A DNA stretch of 64,000 nucleotides from Lepus europaeus (lineage: Eukaryota; Chordata; Mammalia; Lagomorpha; Leporidae), in NCBI RefSeq assembly GCF_033115175.1, contig NC_084835.1, positions 25,811,858-25,875,857 on the forward strand, in the 5' to 3' direction. Position 1 is the first letter of the stretch, and the number at the start of each line of letters is the position of its first letter. The translations under genes were made by a program, and so were the position numbers. The notes beneath the pieces were generated by a model. That model did no database searches and was not told where the DNA came from. It worked only from the letters and a program-made list of their open reading frames with translations. Of this stretch, positions 33,662-45,060 are shown one piece after another.

Positions 33662-33964
33662 GGGCCGATGCTGTGGCATACTGGGTAAAGCTGCTGCCTG
33701 CAGTGCCGGCATCCCATATGGGCGCCAGTTCGAGTCCCGGCTGCTCCACTTCCGATTCAGCTCTCTGCTATGGTCTGGGAAAGCAGTGGAAGATGGCCCA
33801 AGTCCTTGGGCCCCTGGGAGACCCAGAAGAAGCTCCTGACTTCGGAATAGGCCCAGCTCCAGCCATGGCAGCCAATTAGAGACCCAGCGGATGGAAGACC
33901 TCTCTCCTCTCTGCTTCTCCTCCTCTTTCTGTGTAACTGGCTTTCAAATAATCTTTTTTTAAAT
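33662..33964 (+). mobile_element. C-SINE, forward
   Basis: GGGCCGATGCTGTGGCATAC to CTTTCAAATAATCTTTTTTT. Confidence 0.93.
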
Positions 33965-34870
33965 CACCTATATTTTGACAAAAGAAGAAAGTTGAAAATA
34001 AAGCAATGGATAAAGATAAAGTAGAGAGAGCTTCCCACTTCTGCTACTGATATGCTGAGTACTTGGGATTCATGCTTTTGCTGAAGACAACTGGAAAGAT
34101 GCAATAAAAAATTCCTGGGGCATGATAGGAAGCGGTCTGGAGGGGCAACCTGGCACTTGGGGACTGTCCAACACCCTCCTCTTCAAACCGCTGCTTCCCG
34201 CGCCATCCCTGTGCCATCACGCATTCCACACTGCCCATCCTCCACATGCCTCCTGTGACCCCTGGCCCTCAGCCCGTTGACCTCACACTGACGCCTCCAG
34301 CCCCACATAGCCTCCCCCACACTCATCCCACACGTTCCAGAAGCACTCCTCAGTGACTTGGGGTGACCAGGGCCTCATGCTGCACCCCCATGACCAGAAC
34401 CCCATCTGCTCAGCATTCACTTTGTGGCTCCAGTCAGCTGGCAGTGGCCAGGAGTAGGCAGAGATGACACCCTGCGTCTGCAGTGGCTGCCCCTGAACCA
34501 CGCCTGGTGACCTGGAGGCCCTCGAGGGCGGAAGATGGCACGTGAACCACGGATGGGGGCCTGAAAGGTTTTCTGCCTGTGTGTTCTGTTCTGCCTGGAG
34601 CCTAATTACTGATAACCCCATATGCTCTGCACATGGCCAGACACAGGGTAATCAGCCACAGCGAGGGAGCTTACTCTGTCCCCAGTTCCACCATGCCCAT
34701 CAAGGACAATCACTGTTAAACTTTGGTTGTATATATCTCCCTCGTCCCCCTGTCCATACTGGAACATGTGGACAAATTTAAACAGGGGCCATAGTGCTCT
34801 TCAACAAACTCAGTTTGCCTCAGCAGTGCTCTTCAGTAGTACTCCTTGTGGGTCAACACAGTCTTGGTTT
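33965..34870. other. Unassigned intergenic DNA
   Basis: Apparently single-copy sequence without a recognised gene. Short runs of CATGCCTCCTGTGACCCCTG type are GC-rich but not CpG-island-like. Confidence 0.35.
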
Positions 34871-35996
34871 GATGAGTGTTCACAATTCCACATTCACCAG
34901 TAACCACCTCCCCAAACAAGGCTGACTTCTATGCCTCCTTCGTGCTGTTCACGAATCTCTCTTCCGGCCCCATCCTGCACGCAAACCACACTTCTGAGTT
35001 CTCTTACTTACATGGCAGCTTTGCCTGCTCTGGCATCTGTCAGTGGCGTCACCCTGTAGGTCGTCTTTTCTGCGAGCGCCACGCTGAGACGCATCCACGT
35101 TACTCGGTGCGTTCGTTGCACCTGATTCCTGAGTCTCATTCCGTTCTGTGAGTAGCCAGGACAGCCCTGTCTCCTCGCCTGTCGGCGCACCTTTGGGGTG
35201 TTCCGGCTCCGACCTGCTGGACACGGCTGCTGTGAACATGCAGGCACAGGTAGTTGTAATCACAGGTTTTCACACCTCCTCTCCATACCTAGGAGTGGAA
35301 CTGCTCATCCCAGGGAGGCTACACATTTTACAGTCTTAGACAGTGCCAAAGTGGTTCAAACCTTTCACACACCCCTCTTCTCTGCAGTTTATGAGAGTCC
35401 CAGCTGTCCTCTAACTGCCAGGATTTAGTGCCCCCAGCGCTGCCTACGCTAGCCATGGGTAGGGGGTCTACAGTGACCTCATGGGTTTTCCTTTCCATCG
35501 CCCTCGGGACTAAGGGGCCGGGCGTCCTTCATGGGCGGCTTAGTCATTCTCAAATCTTCCTCTGTGAGGCACCTGCTTAAGAATTGTATTGCAAACATTC
35601 TTCCTCGTCTATATTTGATCCCATTGTTTAACTGAAATCTGTGTGATTAATGATTAAGTTCTCTGTCAATAGGTGTTTGTCTCAGTTTCATGCCTGTACT
35701 CACGTGACTGACTGCACACCTCTGTGCCGAGGACCTGGGTTTCCAGTATTGGTAGCTAAATGCTGGGCATTTCCTCAGGCAAGAACACACGAGAGCGTCC
35801 ACATTTTCTCTAAGATGTCCATCACCGGGCGCCGTGGTGCCTGAGTGATAGGAGTGGAGAAGACATCATCATGTTCTCCCCTCCTCCACTCTTCCTGCCA
35901 GGGCCCTGGCCACAGGGGTCCAGACCTGAGCTTGATGGAGCCAGGTAGCCCCAAACTAAGGACAACTTAGTGGACCTGAACCACCCATCCCAAGTC

Positions 35997-37651
35997 ATGA
36001 GCATTCAATGTTATGTAAGAGACGGCCAGTTCCCCCAGAGTTGCAGGCGGGGGTGGGTGCATGTCCACAGTTACTCAGGATCTGAGCCCAAAGCCTAGGG
36101 TCTCCGGGCAACAGAGAGGTAGGCGGGTGGTGGAGCTGACGCCCAGCTGCACCAGGAACAACCTGGCCACTCTTCCTGATCACAGAAGGTCAGTTCTGTG
36201 GAACTGCCGCTGGTTTGTGCTGTGACCCTCTTGAAATACTGCACTGCATCCCTTAACACGTGTAGATTACTCACATGGGCTCAAAAATTTTAGCAATCCA
36301 TTTAAAATGAATACTTTCTGAGCTAAGAGAAGTAAGAACAATGATGCTAACACCACGTTAACTACACAGAAACCGAAGCCTGAGAAGATCGAGAAAGCAC
36401 AACCTCCCCCTCCACCGCCAAAGCCAAAGCCAAAGGTAGGTGGCACAGCCTCCCCAGGTGGGGTGGCCCCAACCCACAACAGCTCTGACCTGTGTCACCC
36501 GCCAGTGGTGACTTCCTTCTCCGTGGTCCATAGCGTGGATGGCCACGTCGGTCACTGTCCAGACCAGGACACACGTGTCAGGGGAAGGGGGTGCTGTTAA
36601 TGCCTACTGCAGAGCAGCCACCCTCAACCAAGGATGTCCCGGCCAACCAGGACAAGCGAGTGTCCTGTGTAGCGCTGGAGTGCGTGGGGACGACTCCTCC
36701 CGGGCTTGCTTCTCCCGTTTGCTTCTTAGCCCCGGACTGAAGCATGCAGGTGGGGGAGGGGGGAGAGAGAAACCCCAATGAGGAGCAGACACTGCCTAGG
36801 TGGGGAGCTCTGAAGGGAAGGTCAAGGACCCCGGGTAGGAGATCAGGCCCTGATGGAGCAAGGCACTCTTTGAACCATACATCTTGAAGTACTTGCTCTA
36901 GACTGGCCTGCCAGGTCCCATCCAGGTGAGGAAGCCAGGGCTGGTGTAGCTGCTGGAGATGAGCACACGGGCACTGAGAGGTCAGGGTGTTCTGTGCACT
37001 GTCCGTCCAACATGGCAGGGAGAGGCAGAGGACGAGCCCTTACCTGGACTCCCGGGGTCAGCGTTGCCCTTCCCGCTGCTCCCGAACCTTATGTACAAGG
37101 TTGCAGCTTTGCTGGCAGATGGGGCCCCTTCCTGGGACATCCTGGCTCTAGGGTGGGTCGAGAGTGTTTCCTGAGTGTCCTGTCTTTTCCTTGCAACTCT
37201 CTTCCCTGCCAAAATGAAGCCACTGCCCCCTAATGCTGCAGTGCTAAGCACCAAGATCCAGGCGTGGTGGCGCGGCACGCTGCTCCGCCGCACGCTGCTG
37301 CACGCGGCGCTCAGAGCCTGGATCATCCAGTGCTGGTGGAGGGAGCTGCAGCTGAGGCACATGGAGAGGAACCGACAGGCGCTGCTGGATTTCTACTTGT
37401 GGCAAATGCGGGCAGCTGTCAGGCTGCAGGCCTGGTACCGCATGTGCTGCGTCCGAAGGCGATACTGCACCGTGCTTAACGCCGTCCACATCATCCAGGG
37501 TTTCTGGCGCTATCACAAAAGCCAGACCCGTTACTTCTTCAGGGGCGTCTATGAGATCAAAGCAAGCCAGCTAAGACTCCAGATGGACATGGTTTTTGGA
37601 CCTCAAATTTGTCGGATTACAGACTGCATCCCCTTCCCAATAAAGGACTGA
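35997..37651 (+). CDS. IQCF family protein, copy B (IQCF1/IQCF5-like), three coding exons
   Basis: Predicted 171-aa IQCF protein. Coding exons are 35997-36014 (MSIQCY, donor GTAAGA), 36370-36435 (22 codons, acceptor ACTACACAG, donor GTAGGT) and 37220-37651 (acceptor AATGAAG); both introns are phase 0. Exon 2 is Lys/Pro-rich, with six prolines then KPKPK. IQ-like motifs begin near residues 41 ([12 protein letters not shown]), 64, 97 (LQAWYRMCCVRR) and 120. The C-terminus CIPFPIKD resembles IQCF1 from memory. Compared with copy A, Gly2 is Ser, so N-myristoylation is not expected. The acidic first half of exon 2 is lost: the A-like segment survives near 36187 as non-coding DNA and the acceptor used lies about 180 bases downstream. 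Bases 37253-37339 are identical to copy A. AATAAA lies inside the last codons. Confidence 0.86.
37639..37644 (+). other. Poly(A) signal of copy B, inside the coding sequence
   Basis: AATAAA is formed by the Pro-Ile-Lys codons just before the last residue and TGA, as in copy A. Confidence 0.65.
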
Positions 37652-37884
37652 CCAGGTCTGCTCCGACCGCGTGTCACTCGGTCTCTGTTTCCAAGCTCCA
37701 GACATCGTCGCTCCACAAAGGGTCAGGGAAAATGCTGGCAGACACGGGCATCTCCCAAGTCAGCTCTGTGCTCAGGGGGTTGTCTGGGGTCCTGGGGCAG
37801 GAGCTGAGGGCCCTGTGCTGGAAGAGCCGCACCTGTGGTTGATTAGCAATGTCTGCCCTGCCTGGAGGGCTGGGACCAGAGGGT

Positions 37885-38890
37885 TGCCAAGGCAGCCAGC
37901 TCCAGGGACTCACTGCCCTGTGCTCCACGGACGTGGTGCCCCTGGGAGACCTGGGCCATCTTTCACTCTGAAAATCCCTCCTCGTGCTCTATGTAACTCC
38001 GCCCCATCTGGCCCTGGCCCTGGCCCTGTCTCGGTGTCCTCCCTGGCTGATCTATCGTTTACCCGACATCCCACATGCTTTCCTTCTGGGAACTTGCAGG
38101 CTGTCTTCTTCCAGAAGGAGCTGTCACCTTGCTCAGGTTTCTCTCTGTGCCACTGCTCCCTCCTCTGGGCCTTCTTTCTCCACCTGATCCGAGCGGCCTT
38201 GCCTCCCGACAGTCCATCTTACCCTAGGCCCTGACTCTGCTCGCCTGCTGGCCAGGTCCTGGTCCCTCCCACTAGCGGGGGAGCGCCAGGACAGCAGGAC
38301 TCTGGGGCCAGTGTGGTGGGAGCGGATAGTAGGAAGGTGAGCGGCAGGTACGTGTTCTTTTGAGCCTCCCACAAGAAACTGAGCACAGCTCACCCAGTTG
38401 AGTGTAACCGCTAAGGCGTATGGCAGTAAGAGAAAGTCCACTGCTTCAGAGAGCAGAAGCCGAAAATCACAGCTTCCCCTGGGGCTGAGACTCGAGGTCT
38501 CGAAGCTAAGGGCAGCTGTGATTCTGTAGGACTCGGTCTTGGGCCAGCAGCCCTGGGTGTGGTTTTGAAGTCACGCAGTGTGTAGGCCACGTGGCTCCTG
38601 TCATAGCTGCTACCTACAGCTTCCCAGGAAGAGCTTCCAAGCTTGCCACTCATTTCTCTCAGCGTCCCCGGTTAGCCCTTTCTCTGCTGCCCCAGACGAG
38701 GTCAGAGCTTTGAAATCTGCCTTCCGCAGTCGCCCCAGTTAACTCTCAGCTGTCTCCTGCTTCACCAGTACCTAGAACAGTGCCGGGTCCTAGTGGTTCT
38801 CTCTCCCCCTATAGATACATAAATACTTAGAAATGCAAACTAACCAATCCAGACCTACACCTCCTCCCCCTGGCCCTTACACCCAGTAAA
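37885..38890. other. Unassigned non-repeat DNA before the fossil provirus
   Basis: Short GC-rich open frames exist but show no recognisable domain. CCCTGGCCCTGGCCCTGGCC at about 38010-38030 is a small hexamer repeat. Confidence 0.35.
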
Positions 38891-38894
38891 GGAC

Positions 38895-39258
38895 TGGAGG
38901 CCCCTTTCCCTCCTCCCTCTGTGGAGATGCTAGGTGCCCAACTGACCCCTCCTGTCCCCTGGCGATGCAAACAGCAAAGCAGATCAGCCACACACAACAC
39001 GTTCTGAAACAGCTAAGGGGGAAGTCCCCCGAGGATTCAGAGACACCCACTCTTCCCCAGCCTCCCCCATGGTGGCACATTCCCTACTAACCAGATAAAA
39101 CCTCAGTCCCAAATGCACCCTGTGCAGTCTCTCCCCAAGAACAGACTGTCGTCAATAAAGCAACTTGTCTCTACTGAGGTCTGTCTCCGTCTCCTTTTTC
39201 CGTCTCTCCTTTCTGGGGGTATGAAAGACTGGAACCCCGAGCTTTTCCGGACCTAACA
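38895..39258 (+). mobile_element. 5' LTR of outer provirus
   Basis: Shares, in order, GTGGAGATGCTAGGTGCCC, GAAACAGCTAAGGGGGAAG, CCCAAATGCACCC, GGTCTGTCTCCGTCTCC and the closing CCTAACA with 54166-54586. AATAAAG near 39155 is the poly(A) signal. The left edge is uncertain by about 25 bases. Confidence 0.85.
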
Positions 39259-40160
39259 TTTAGTAGCCCATACGGGGAACAGGTCTTCTTGTATCTTAAC
39301 TCCTTCCCCCTCCCTCTGAGCATTTCTTCTTTTCGTGGCAACTGGGGTGAGGACCACAAAGTGACCATTGAGCATCCGTCTCTCCGTGGTAACCGGCACA
39401 TCCGGGGGAACCCCCAGCTGATCTGCTCCGGTGATGCTGAAGCCCAGCCTGACACTACTTGCTCTTTCCTATCACCTCTATTTTCCTTTAAGACAAAGAC
39501 CGTGGATGCGTGGGACTGGGAATAGCCTGGTGGATGACTGACAGCCTCTGGCCAGGCTGACAAAACGGTGGACTTGAACTTTCCCAGGTGAAAACCAGGC
39601 CTCGAATGCCCGAGTAGGTATCCTAGAGTCATTCCCTTTTCTCATGTTTCGGATTGCCTTGGCGAGCCGAGAGCTGCCTTGGCCCTAAGCCTTTGCCTCT
39701 GCCTGTGCACACCCTCCTGCTGGGCTCACTGGTAGCCAGTGTAAACCGGACCCTCAGATTTTCATCTTCTCTCCCTTCCTTTCCCATTAAGCAGACCTCC
39801 AGAGTAGGGGCATTTTGCATTAGACCAAATTACATCCAGACACTAGCTTCAGCCCCTTGTGTGGTAAGGTAATACTCCTCCATCCAGACATATTCTAGAG
39901 GTACCCTAAGATATTGGCTTCCAGGTCTGGGACCCGGATCCTCCACCTTTAGGCTCTGGCTTTGGTCACACCTACCAGTGTACGTGGGGACGCCTAAGTT
40001 CACTGGTGCACACACTCTGCCTACTGGTTCCGGCCCTGGTCTGATCCACAGTGAATGGGGGTGGGGGGAGGACATCGAATTCACGGCTGTGTCTCCATCT
40101 CCATTCCTCCACTCTCTGTGACAAGTGAGGACTTGGCCCAGGGCAGAAGTCCTGTCTCTG
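39259..40160 (+). mobile_element. Leader of outer provirus
   Basis: TTTAGTAGCCCATACGGGGA directly after the LTR is in the primer-binding-site position. The leader continues to the first gag-like sequence and no host gene is seen. Confidence 0.55.
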
Positions 40161-40771
40161 TGTGCACCTCACACCATGAAGTCTGAAATTTCAGTTACAA
40201 AAGAATCACCCTTGGCCTGCATGTTAAAGAATCGCAAGCCTTTGGCAGGTAAGGACCTTCAGGCTCACAAAATGACACACCTATGCTTACAAATTTGGCC
40301 TCAGTACAAACTGGATAATCACAACTCCTGGCCAGAATTTGGCACCATTGACCAAAATGTCCTTTACTCATGGATCTATGTAACATCCTCAAACGGAATG
40401 GCAAGTAGTCTGAGGTTCCCTCCTCCCTCTCTTCTCCCACTCCCCCATTTCCAACCATGTGGGACTGGTTTAGCCCCAATACCTACAGGCTATCTTTACC
40501 CGTTGCAACTGACCGTCTTCAAGTAAGGACTGTTCCTCCTAGGAACTCCATCTCTGTTCCCCCTTTTCCTCCTAGACCCACCTCAATCCAAAGCCCATTC
40601 ATCTCCCTTGGATCTAGATGCATTTGATCCAGCTAATGAGCCCCCTGGTTACCAACCCCCACCCTCTGCACTGCCCAAACCACTCAACTCCCCTCTAACA
40701 ACCCCCTCCTCAACCTCCCAGCATCTCTCTGGAAGCTCCCTCCCAAACTCCCTCCACTTCCTCTGTTAACA
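40160..40771 (+). mobile_element. gag-like remnant (matrix part) of outer provirus
   Basis: Peptide words such as SPLACMLKNRKPLAGK and NHNSWPEFGTID resemble gammaretroviral matrix, followed by a proline-rich segment. The inner provirus begins immediately after. Confidence 0.65.
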
Positions 40772-41334
40772 TGCAGTAACACCTTGACAGTAGGGACTCC
40801 ATTTTGGAGCACCTGACGCTCCATCTTGAGAAAACACCCCCACCCCCACCTTGAGACTCTGGTCTGAAACTATGATCTACAGCGCTGGGACAATAGCAGT
40901 CCACTACACCACACCTGGCAACCTGCATCACACTGGACAAAGCATAGGAACCCCCTGGCATGATCACTCAAGCTTAAAAACAGATAGGCTGCATTTGGGT
41001 TAATGATAAAAATGTAATTTGTCTATGTCCCACATATTTAGGCCAATACCTGAATTAATGTCAAAATTATAACTGGTATTGCTCAGATTATAAATGATAG
41101 TAGTTTCACAAAGGCTTTAGGTTAGCTTGACCCCAGTAACCATGTATTCCCCCCTGATCCTAGCAACCATCTATTCCCTTCCCAATTTGGTGGGTTTGCC
41201 TTCATAAGCCCTATTGTTTTGAGCTTCTGGGTCAAGAGTTCTTTGGGGCTGAGCCCACCCTCCACCGCCGGCAATAAAGGACCATCAGATTTTATCAATG
41301 TGCGGTGCTCCTCTGTTTGTACTTGCTCAGTACA
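40772..41334 (+). mobile_element. 5' LTR of inner provirus
   Basis: Opens TGCAGTAACACCTTGACAG and closes CTCAGTACA. AATAAAGG near 41274 is the poly(A) signal. GGAGGCCCCAGTGAGATACG follows as the likely primer-binding and leader start. Confidence 0.88.
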
Positions 41335-42010
41335 TTCAGGAGGCCCCAGTGAGATACGGAGCCCACCCCCGGGGAGATCTCACTCTGATCCTTCCAGGTT
41401 GGTGCTCTGGCCATAGGGGAGGCACCCCCGATGATGTTCCAGGACCCCGCATCCTGATCCACCGACCTGGGAGGCTCGGCTCCACCTCTTCACCAAGCAA
41501 TTGGCCTTAAGTCCTCTGGTAAGTCGACTCCTGTTTTCTGGGGGCGCCCTCTGGGTATCGGAGGTCTGACGAGACGCCAGTGCAGTCTCTGTTCCGTTTG
41601 AACGCAACGGCATTAGGGTGGGGAACTCTGGTCTGGTTAAAGACAGGCTTTTCCAGGATGTACTGGTTTCTGCTCCTGGTCCGTGCTGATGTGCTGTATG
41701 CATCCATAATCCCGGGAGGTAAATTCTTTCCCTGTCCTGCCTCCTGTCTTCTTTATTCCTTTGTCTCCAGAGTCTCTCTGTCCCTTCCACTGACCATGGG
41801 CTCTGTTCAGGTAAGGGGACACCTTTTCGGTGAATGTTCAAAAATTTCTCTTTTGAATCTAGAAAGATCACTGCCTTAAATTGCCATGTAACTTGCCAAA
41901 GTTTTCTGACTTGGTTTTTACAGATTTGGATAAAAAATAACAATGGGTAATCAGCCCTGATGTGGATATAATCTGGTTTATGTCACTGATTTCTAGCTAG
42001 AGTTTAATAA
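41335..42010 (+). mobile_element. Leader of inner provirus with splice-donor-like site
   Basis: TCTGGTAAGTCG at about 41515-41526 is in the place where this class usually has its env splice donor. Beyond it the sequence turns AT-rich. Confidence 0.55.
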
Positions 42011-42025
42011 AAAGAGTAAAATTCT

Positions 42026-42320
42026 AGCTGGCACCGCGACTCACTAGGTTAATCCTCTGCCTGCGGCGCCAGCACACCGGGTTCTAGTCTCGGTCGGGGC
42101 ACCGGATTCTGTCCTGGTTGTTCCTCTTCCAGGCCAGCTCTCTGCTAAGGCACGGGAAAGCAGTGGAGGATGGCCCAAGTGCTTGGGCCCTGCACCCGCA
42201 TGGGAGACCAGGAGAAGCACCTGGCTCCTGGTGAAGCAGCCAAGACTCGAAACAGCACCCATACGGGATGCTGGCACTGTAGGCGGCAGCTTTACCTACT
42301 ATGCCACAGCACCGGCCCCT
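42026..42320 (+). mobile_element. Chimeric C-SINE: forward head joined to reverse head
   Basis: 42026-42231 is a forward copy (GCTGGCACCGCGACTCACTA to CACCTGGCTCCTGG). At about 42232 it switches to a reverse head (GAAGCAGCCAAGACTCG to CCACAGCACCGGCCCC). No tail separates them. Confidence 0.85.
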
Positions 42321-42369
42321 GCAACCAACATTTGTGTGGGTGACTCAGCAGCTATAAAGAAAGGGTCCA

Positions 42370-42645
42370 GGGGGCTGGTGCCATGGCTCACTTGGTTAAT
42401 CTTCCCCCTCGGTGCCAACATCCCATATGGGTGCCAGGTTCTAGTCCCGGTTGCTCCTCTTCCAGTCCAGCTCTCTGCTGTGGCCCGGGAAGGCAGTGGA
42501 GGATGGCCCAAGTGCTTGGGCCCTGCACCCGCATGGGAGACCAGGAGAAGCACCTGGCTCCTGGCTTCGGATCGGCACAGTGTGCTGGCTGCAGCCCGCC
42601 GGCCGTGGTGGCCATTTGGGGGGTAAACCAATGGAAAAATGAAGA

Positions 42646-42695
<50 letters not shown>

Positions 42696-42716
42696 ACTAT
42701 GCCTGTCCAAAAAAAA
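42370..42716 (+). mobile_element. C-SINE, forward, GGTTAATC subfamily
   Basis: GGGGGCTGGTGCCATGGCTCA to CTGTCCAAAAAAAAAAAG. AGAGTAAAATTC occurs before the 42026 copy and after this tail, so the two share one outer target-site repeat. Confidence 0.93.
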
Positions 42717-43016
42717 AAAGAGTAAAATTCCATGTAAATTTAATTTTGACCTTAATTCAGGTAAAAATGTGGTATAATAACATCTTAAGTCACCTATGTG
42801 TAACTACTAAATGTAAATTGGGTAAAGGTAAATGAGATAAATGTGTCTAATAAAGAAATTTTTAAGAGTCCATATACAAAGAATAATTCAAGACCACTTA
42901 AAAATAACTAAGACTAAAATGTGATGTGTTATTTTTAAAATGCTATCTTAATTTATAGATTTTTAAAGGATTTTAATATAAATCAAGAAATCAGCAAATT
43001 AAAAAAAGGGTCACAT

Positions 43017-43355
43017 AGGCCGGCACCGTGGCTCAATAGGCTAATCCTCCGCCTAGCAGCGCCAGCACACCAGGTTCTAGTCCCGGTTGGGGCACCGATT
43101 CTGTCCCGGTTGCCCCTCTTCCAGGCCAGCTCTCTGCTATGGCCCGGGAAGGCAGTGGAGGATGGCCCACGTGCTTGGGCCCTGCACCCCATGGGAGACA
43201 GGAGAAGCACCTGGCTCCTGCCATCGGATCAGCGCGGTGCGCCGGCCGCAGCAGCCATTGGAGGGTGAACCAACGGCAAAAAGGAAGACCTTTCTCTCTG
43301 TCTCTCTCTCACTGTCTACTCTGCCTGTCAAAAAAAAAAAAAAAAAAAAAAAAAA
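43017..43355 (+). mobile_element. C-SINE, forward, young subfamily
   Basis: TAGGCCGGCACCGTGGCTCAA to an A27 tail. AAAGGGTCACA before and AAAGGGTTACA after are the target-site repeat. Confidence 0.96.
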
Positions 43356-43359
43356 GGGT

Positions 43360-45060
43360 TACAAGTATAAAACTGTGTTCTTGGTAAGGAAGGTTAAAAA
43401 GTAAAGAGTTTTTTAAAAAAACAGGCTTAAGTTATAGAAGGTGAGAAAGTCACAAAAGGTAGTGAAAAACTTTCTAAATACAAAACCTATTCATTAAAAT
43501 CTAATCCTCTATTAAAACAATGAGATTTTTTAATACATATGTTAGGGCCAGCGTCGCGGCTCAATAGGCTAATAATCCTCCACCTGTGGCGCCGGCACAC
43601 CGGGTTCTAGCCCTGGTTGGGGTACTGGATTCTGTCCCGGTTGCCCCTCTTCCAGGCCAGCTCTCTGCTGTGGCAGAGAAGTGCAGTGGAGGATGGCCCA
43701 GACTCTTGGGCCCTGCAGCCGCATGGGAGACCAGGAGAAGCACCTGGCTCCTGGCTTTGGATCAGCACAGTGCACTGGCCGCAGCGGACATTGTGGGGTG
43801 AACCAAAGGAAAAGGAAGACCTTTCTCTCTGTCTCTCTCTCTCACTGTCCACTCTGCCTGTCAAAAATAATAATAATTTTAACCATGGCTACTTAAAGCC
43901 TTTTGTCATTTACAGTTTTGTATTTTCCTCTCAACACTAAAAATCAGATTTACTGCTCATAAAAATTAAAACATTGTTGGTTCTGTGTTTAAATATGTCC
44001 TCTTTTAGGGTCCAAAGAACTTTTTCCTAACCTTTATTGTATTTAGTACTTTGAGACAGCTCTACAAGTAGATAAAACCCAAGTTTAACAGGTTCCAATT
44101 TAAAAAAAGTATGGTTAATTCAGGTTACTAAAAACAAAGCAATTCTTATTAATTGGTAATTTAAAAAAAAGTAAAAGATCTTAAAAAGCTATTACTGAGA
44201 CTGCTTTGTTGTTCTATCCTGTAATGTGTGTTGTGTTATATGTATACATATTATATGTCTACATAAAAAATTTATTAAGAGCTCTGTTTTAATTGGCTCA
44301 TAGATAAAATATTGTTCGTAAATTTAAACCACTAAGTTAACCTAAAATATATTTTTGGTTCAGGTTACCTAAATAAACTTCTGTATCAGATGTTTTAAAC
44401 TTGGTGATACAGAGAAACCAAAAATGATTTTTTTAAGTCATTGACATGTTTATGCCTGGGTTTGCTGGTCAAATAAGATACACTTGTGCTAGATATTAAA
44501 AATATTTCCATTACAGGTACTCTTATTATTTATAAAAGACATTACATTTTTTGGTAAATATTTTCATAAGTTGTTATTTAACAGTTAAAATTGCTTACTA
44601 AGTTTTCACTTAATATTAAATTGTTTAAAGTAAGCAATCTAAAAAGCCTGTATTCTCAAGATGAGAAACTGATTCTATTCTAAATTCTCCATCAGGATAT
44701 ACAGTTTGATCTTCAGACCTCATACAAGAACTGGCTAACCTTGTTCTGCAGTCGTGCCTGGCCACATATAACAGCTAGATTTATTTTGCCATGGATACAG
44801 TAAATAGGCAAAACCTCCCTTTTCAAGCCAAACGGAGAGATAGTCTTACTAATTGGTTCAAAACAGTTGGATAAGGTGGTCTTCATGTTTGATCTTAAAT
44901 AGCTCTCCTCATGAGCATCACTTTATTTCACACACACACACAAGTGTCAGAACATGCCTGCGACAACACATTTCTAGCCCAGACCACCAAAGATTAGTGA
45001 CAGGATTGAACACCCCCTTGTCTAACATCCTAAAGGCCTCCTCTGTGATCTGCTTTAACA
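43360..45060 (+). mobile_element. AT-rich interior of inner provirus
   Basis: Apart from the SINE at 43546, this is 65-75% A+T by eye, without recognisable coding words. Short GT/AT words such as TTACTAAGTTTTCACTT recur. It may be non-coding viral interior or very decayed gag-pol. Confidence 0.45.
43546..43884 (+). mobile_element. C-SINE, forward, GCTAATCC subfamily
   Basis: AGGGCCAGCGTCGCGGCTCAA to CTGTCAAAAATAATAATAAT. Confidence 0.94.

Larger units (their letters stand above)
34877..37880 (+). repeat. IQCF-B locus, copy 2 of the duplication
   Basis: Aligns with 12258-16355 in the same orientation about 22.6 kb away. The first 900 bases are the shared antisense L1 fragment (to about 35800). 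It lacks three C-SINE sites and one small tandem duplication of copy A. Confidence 0.9.

Noticed and set aside
33680-33760. tRNA genes in SINE heads
   Set aside because: The B-box word GGTTCGAGTCC appears in many C-SINE heads because the SINE is tRNA-derived; no cloverleaf with a proper acceptor stem is present.
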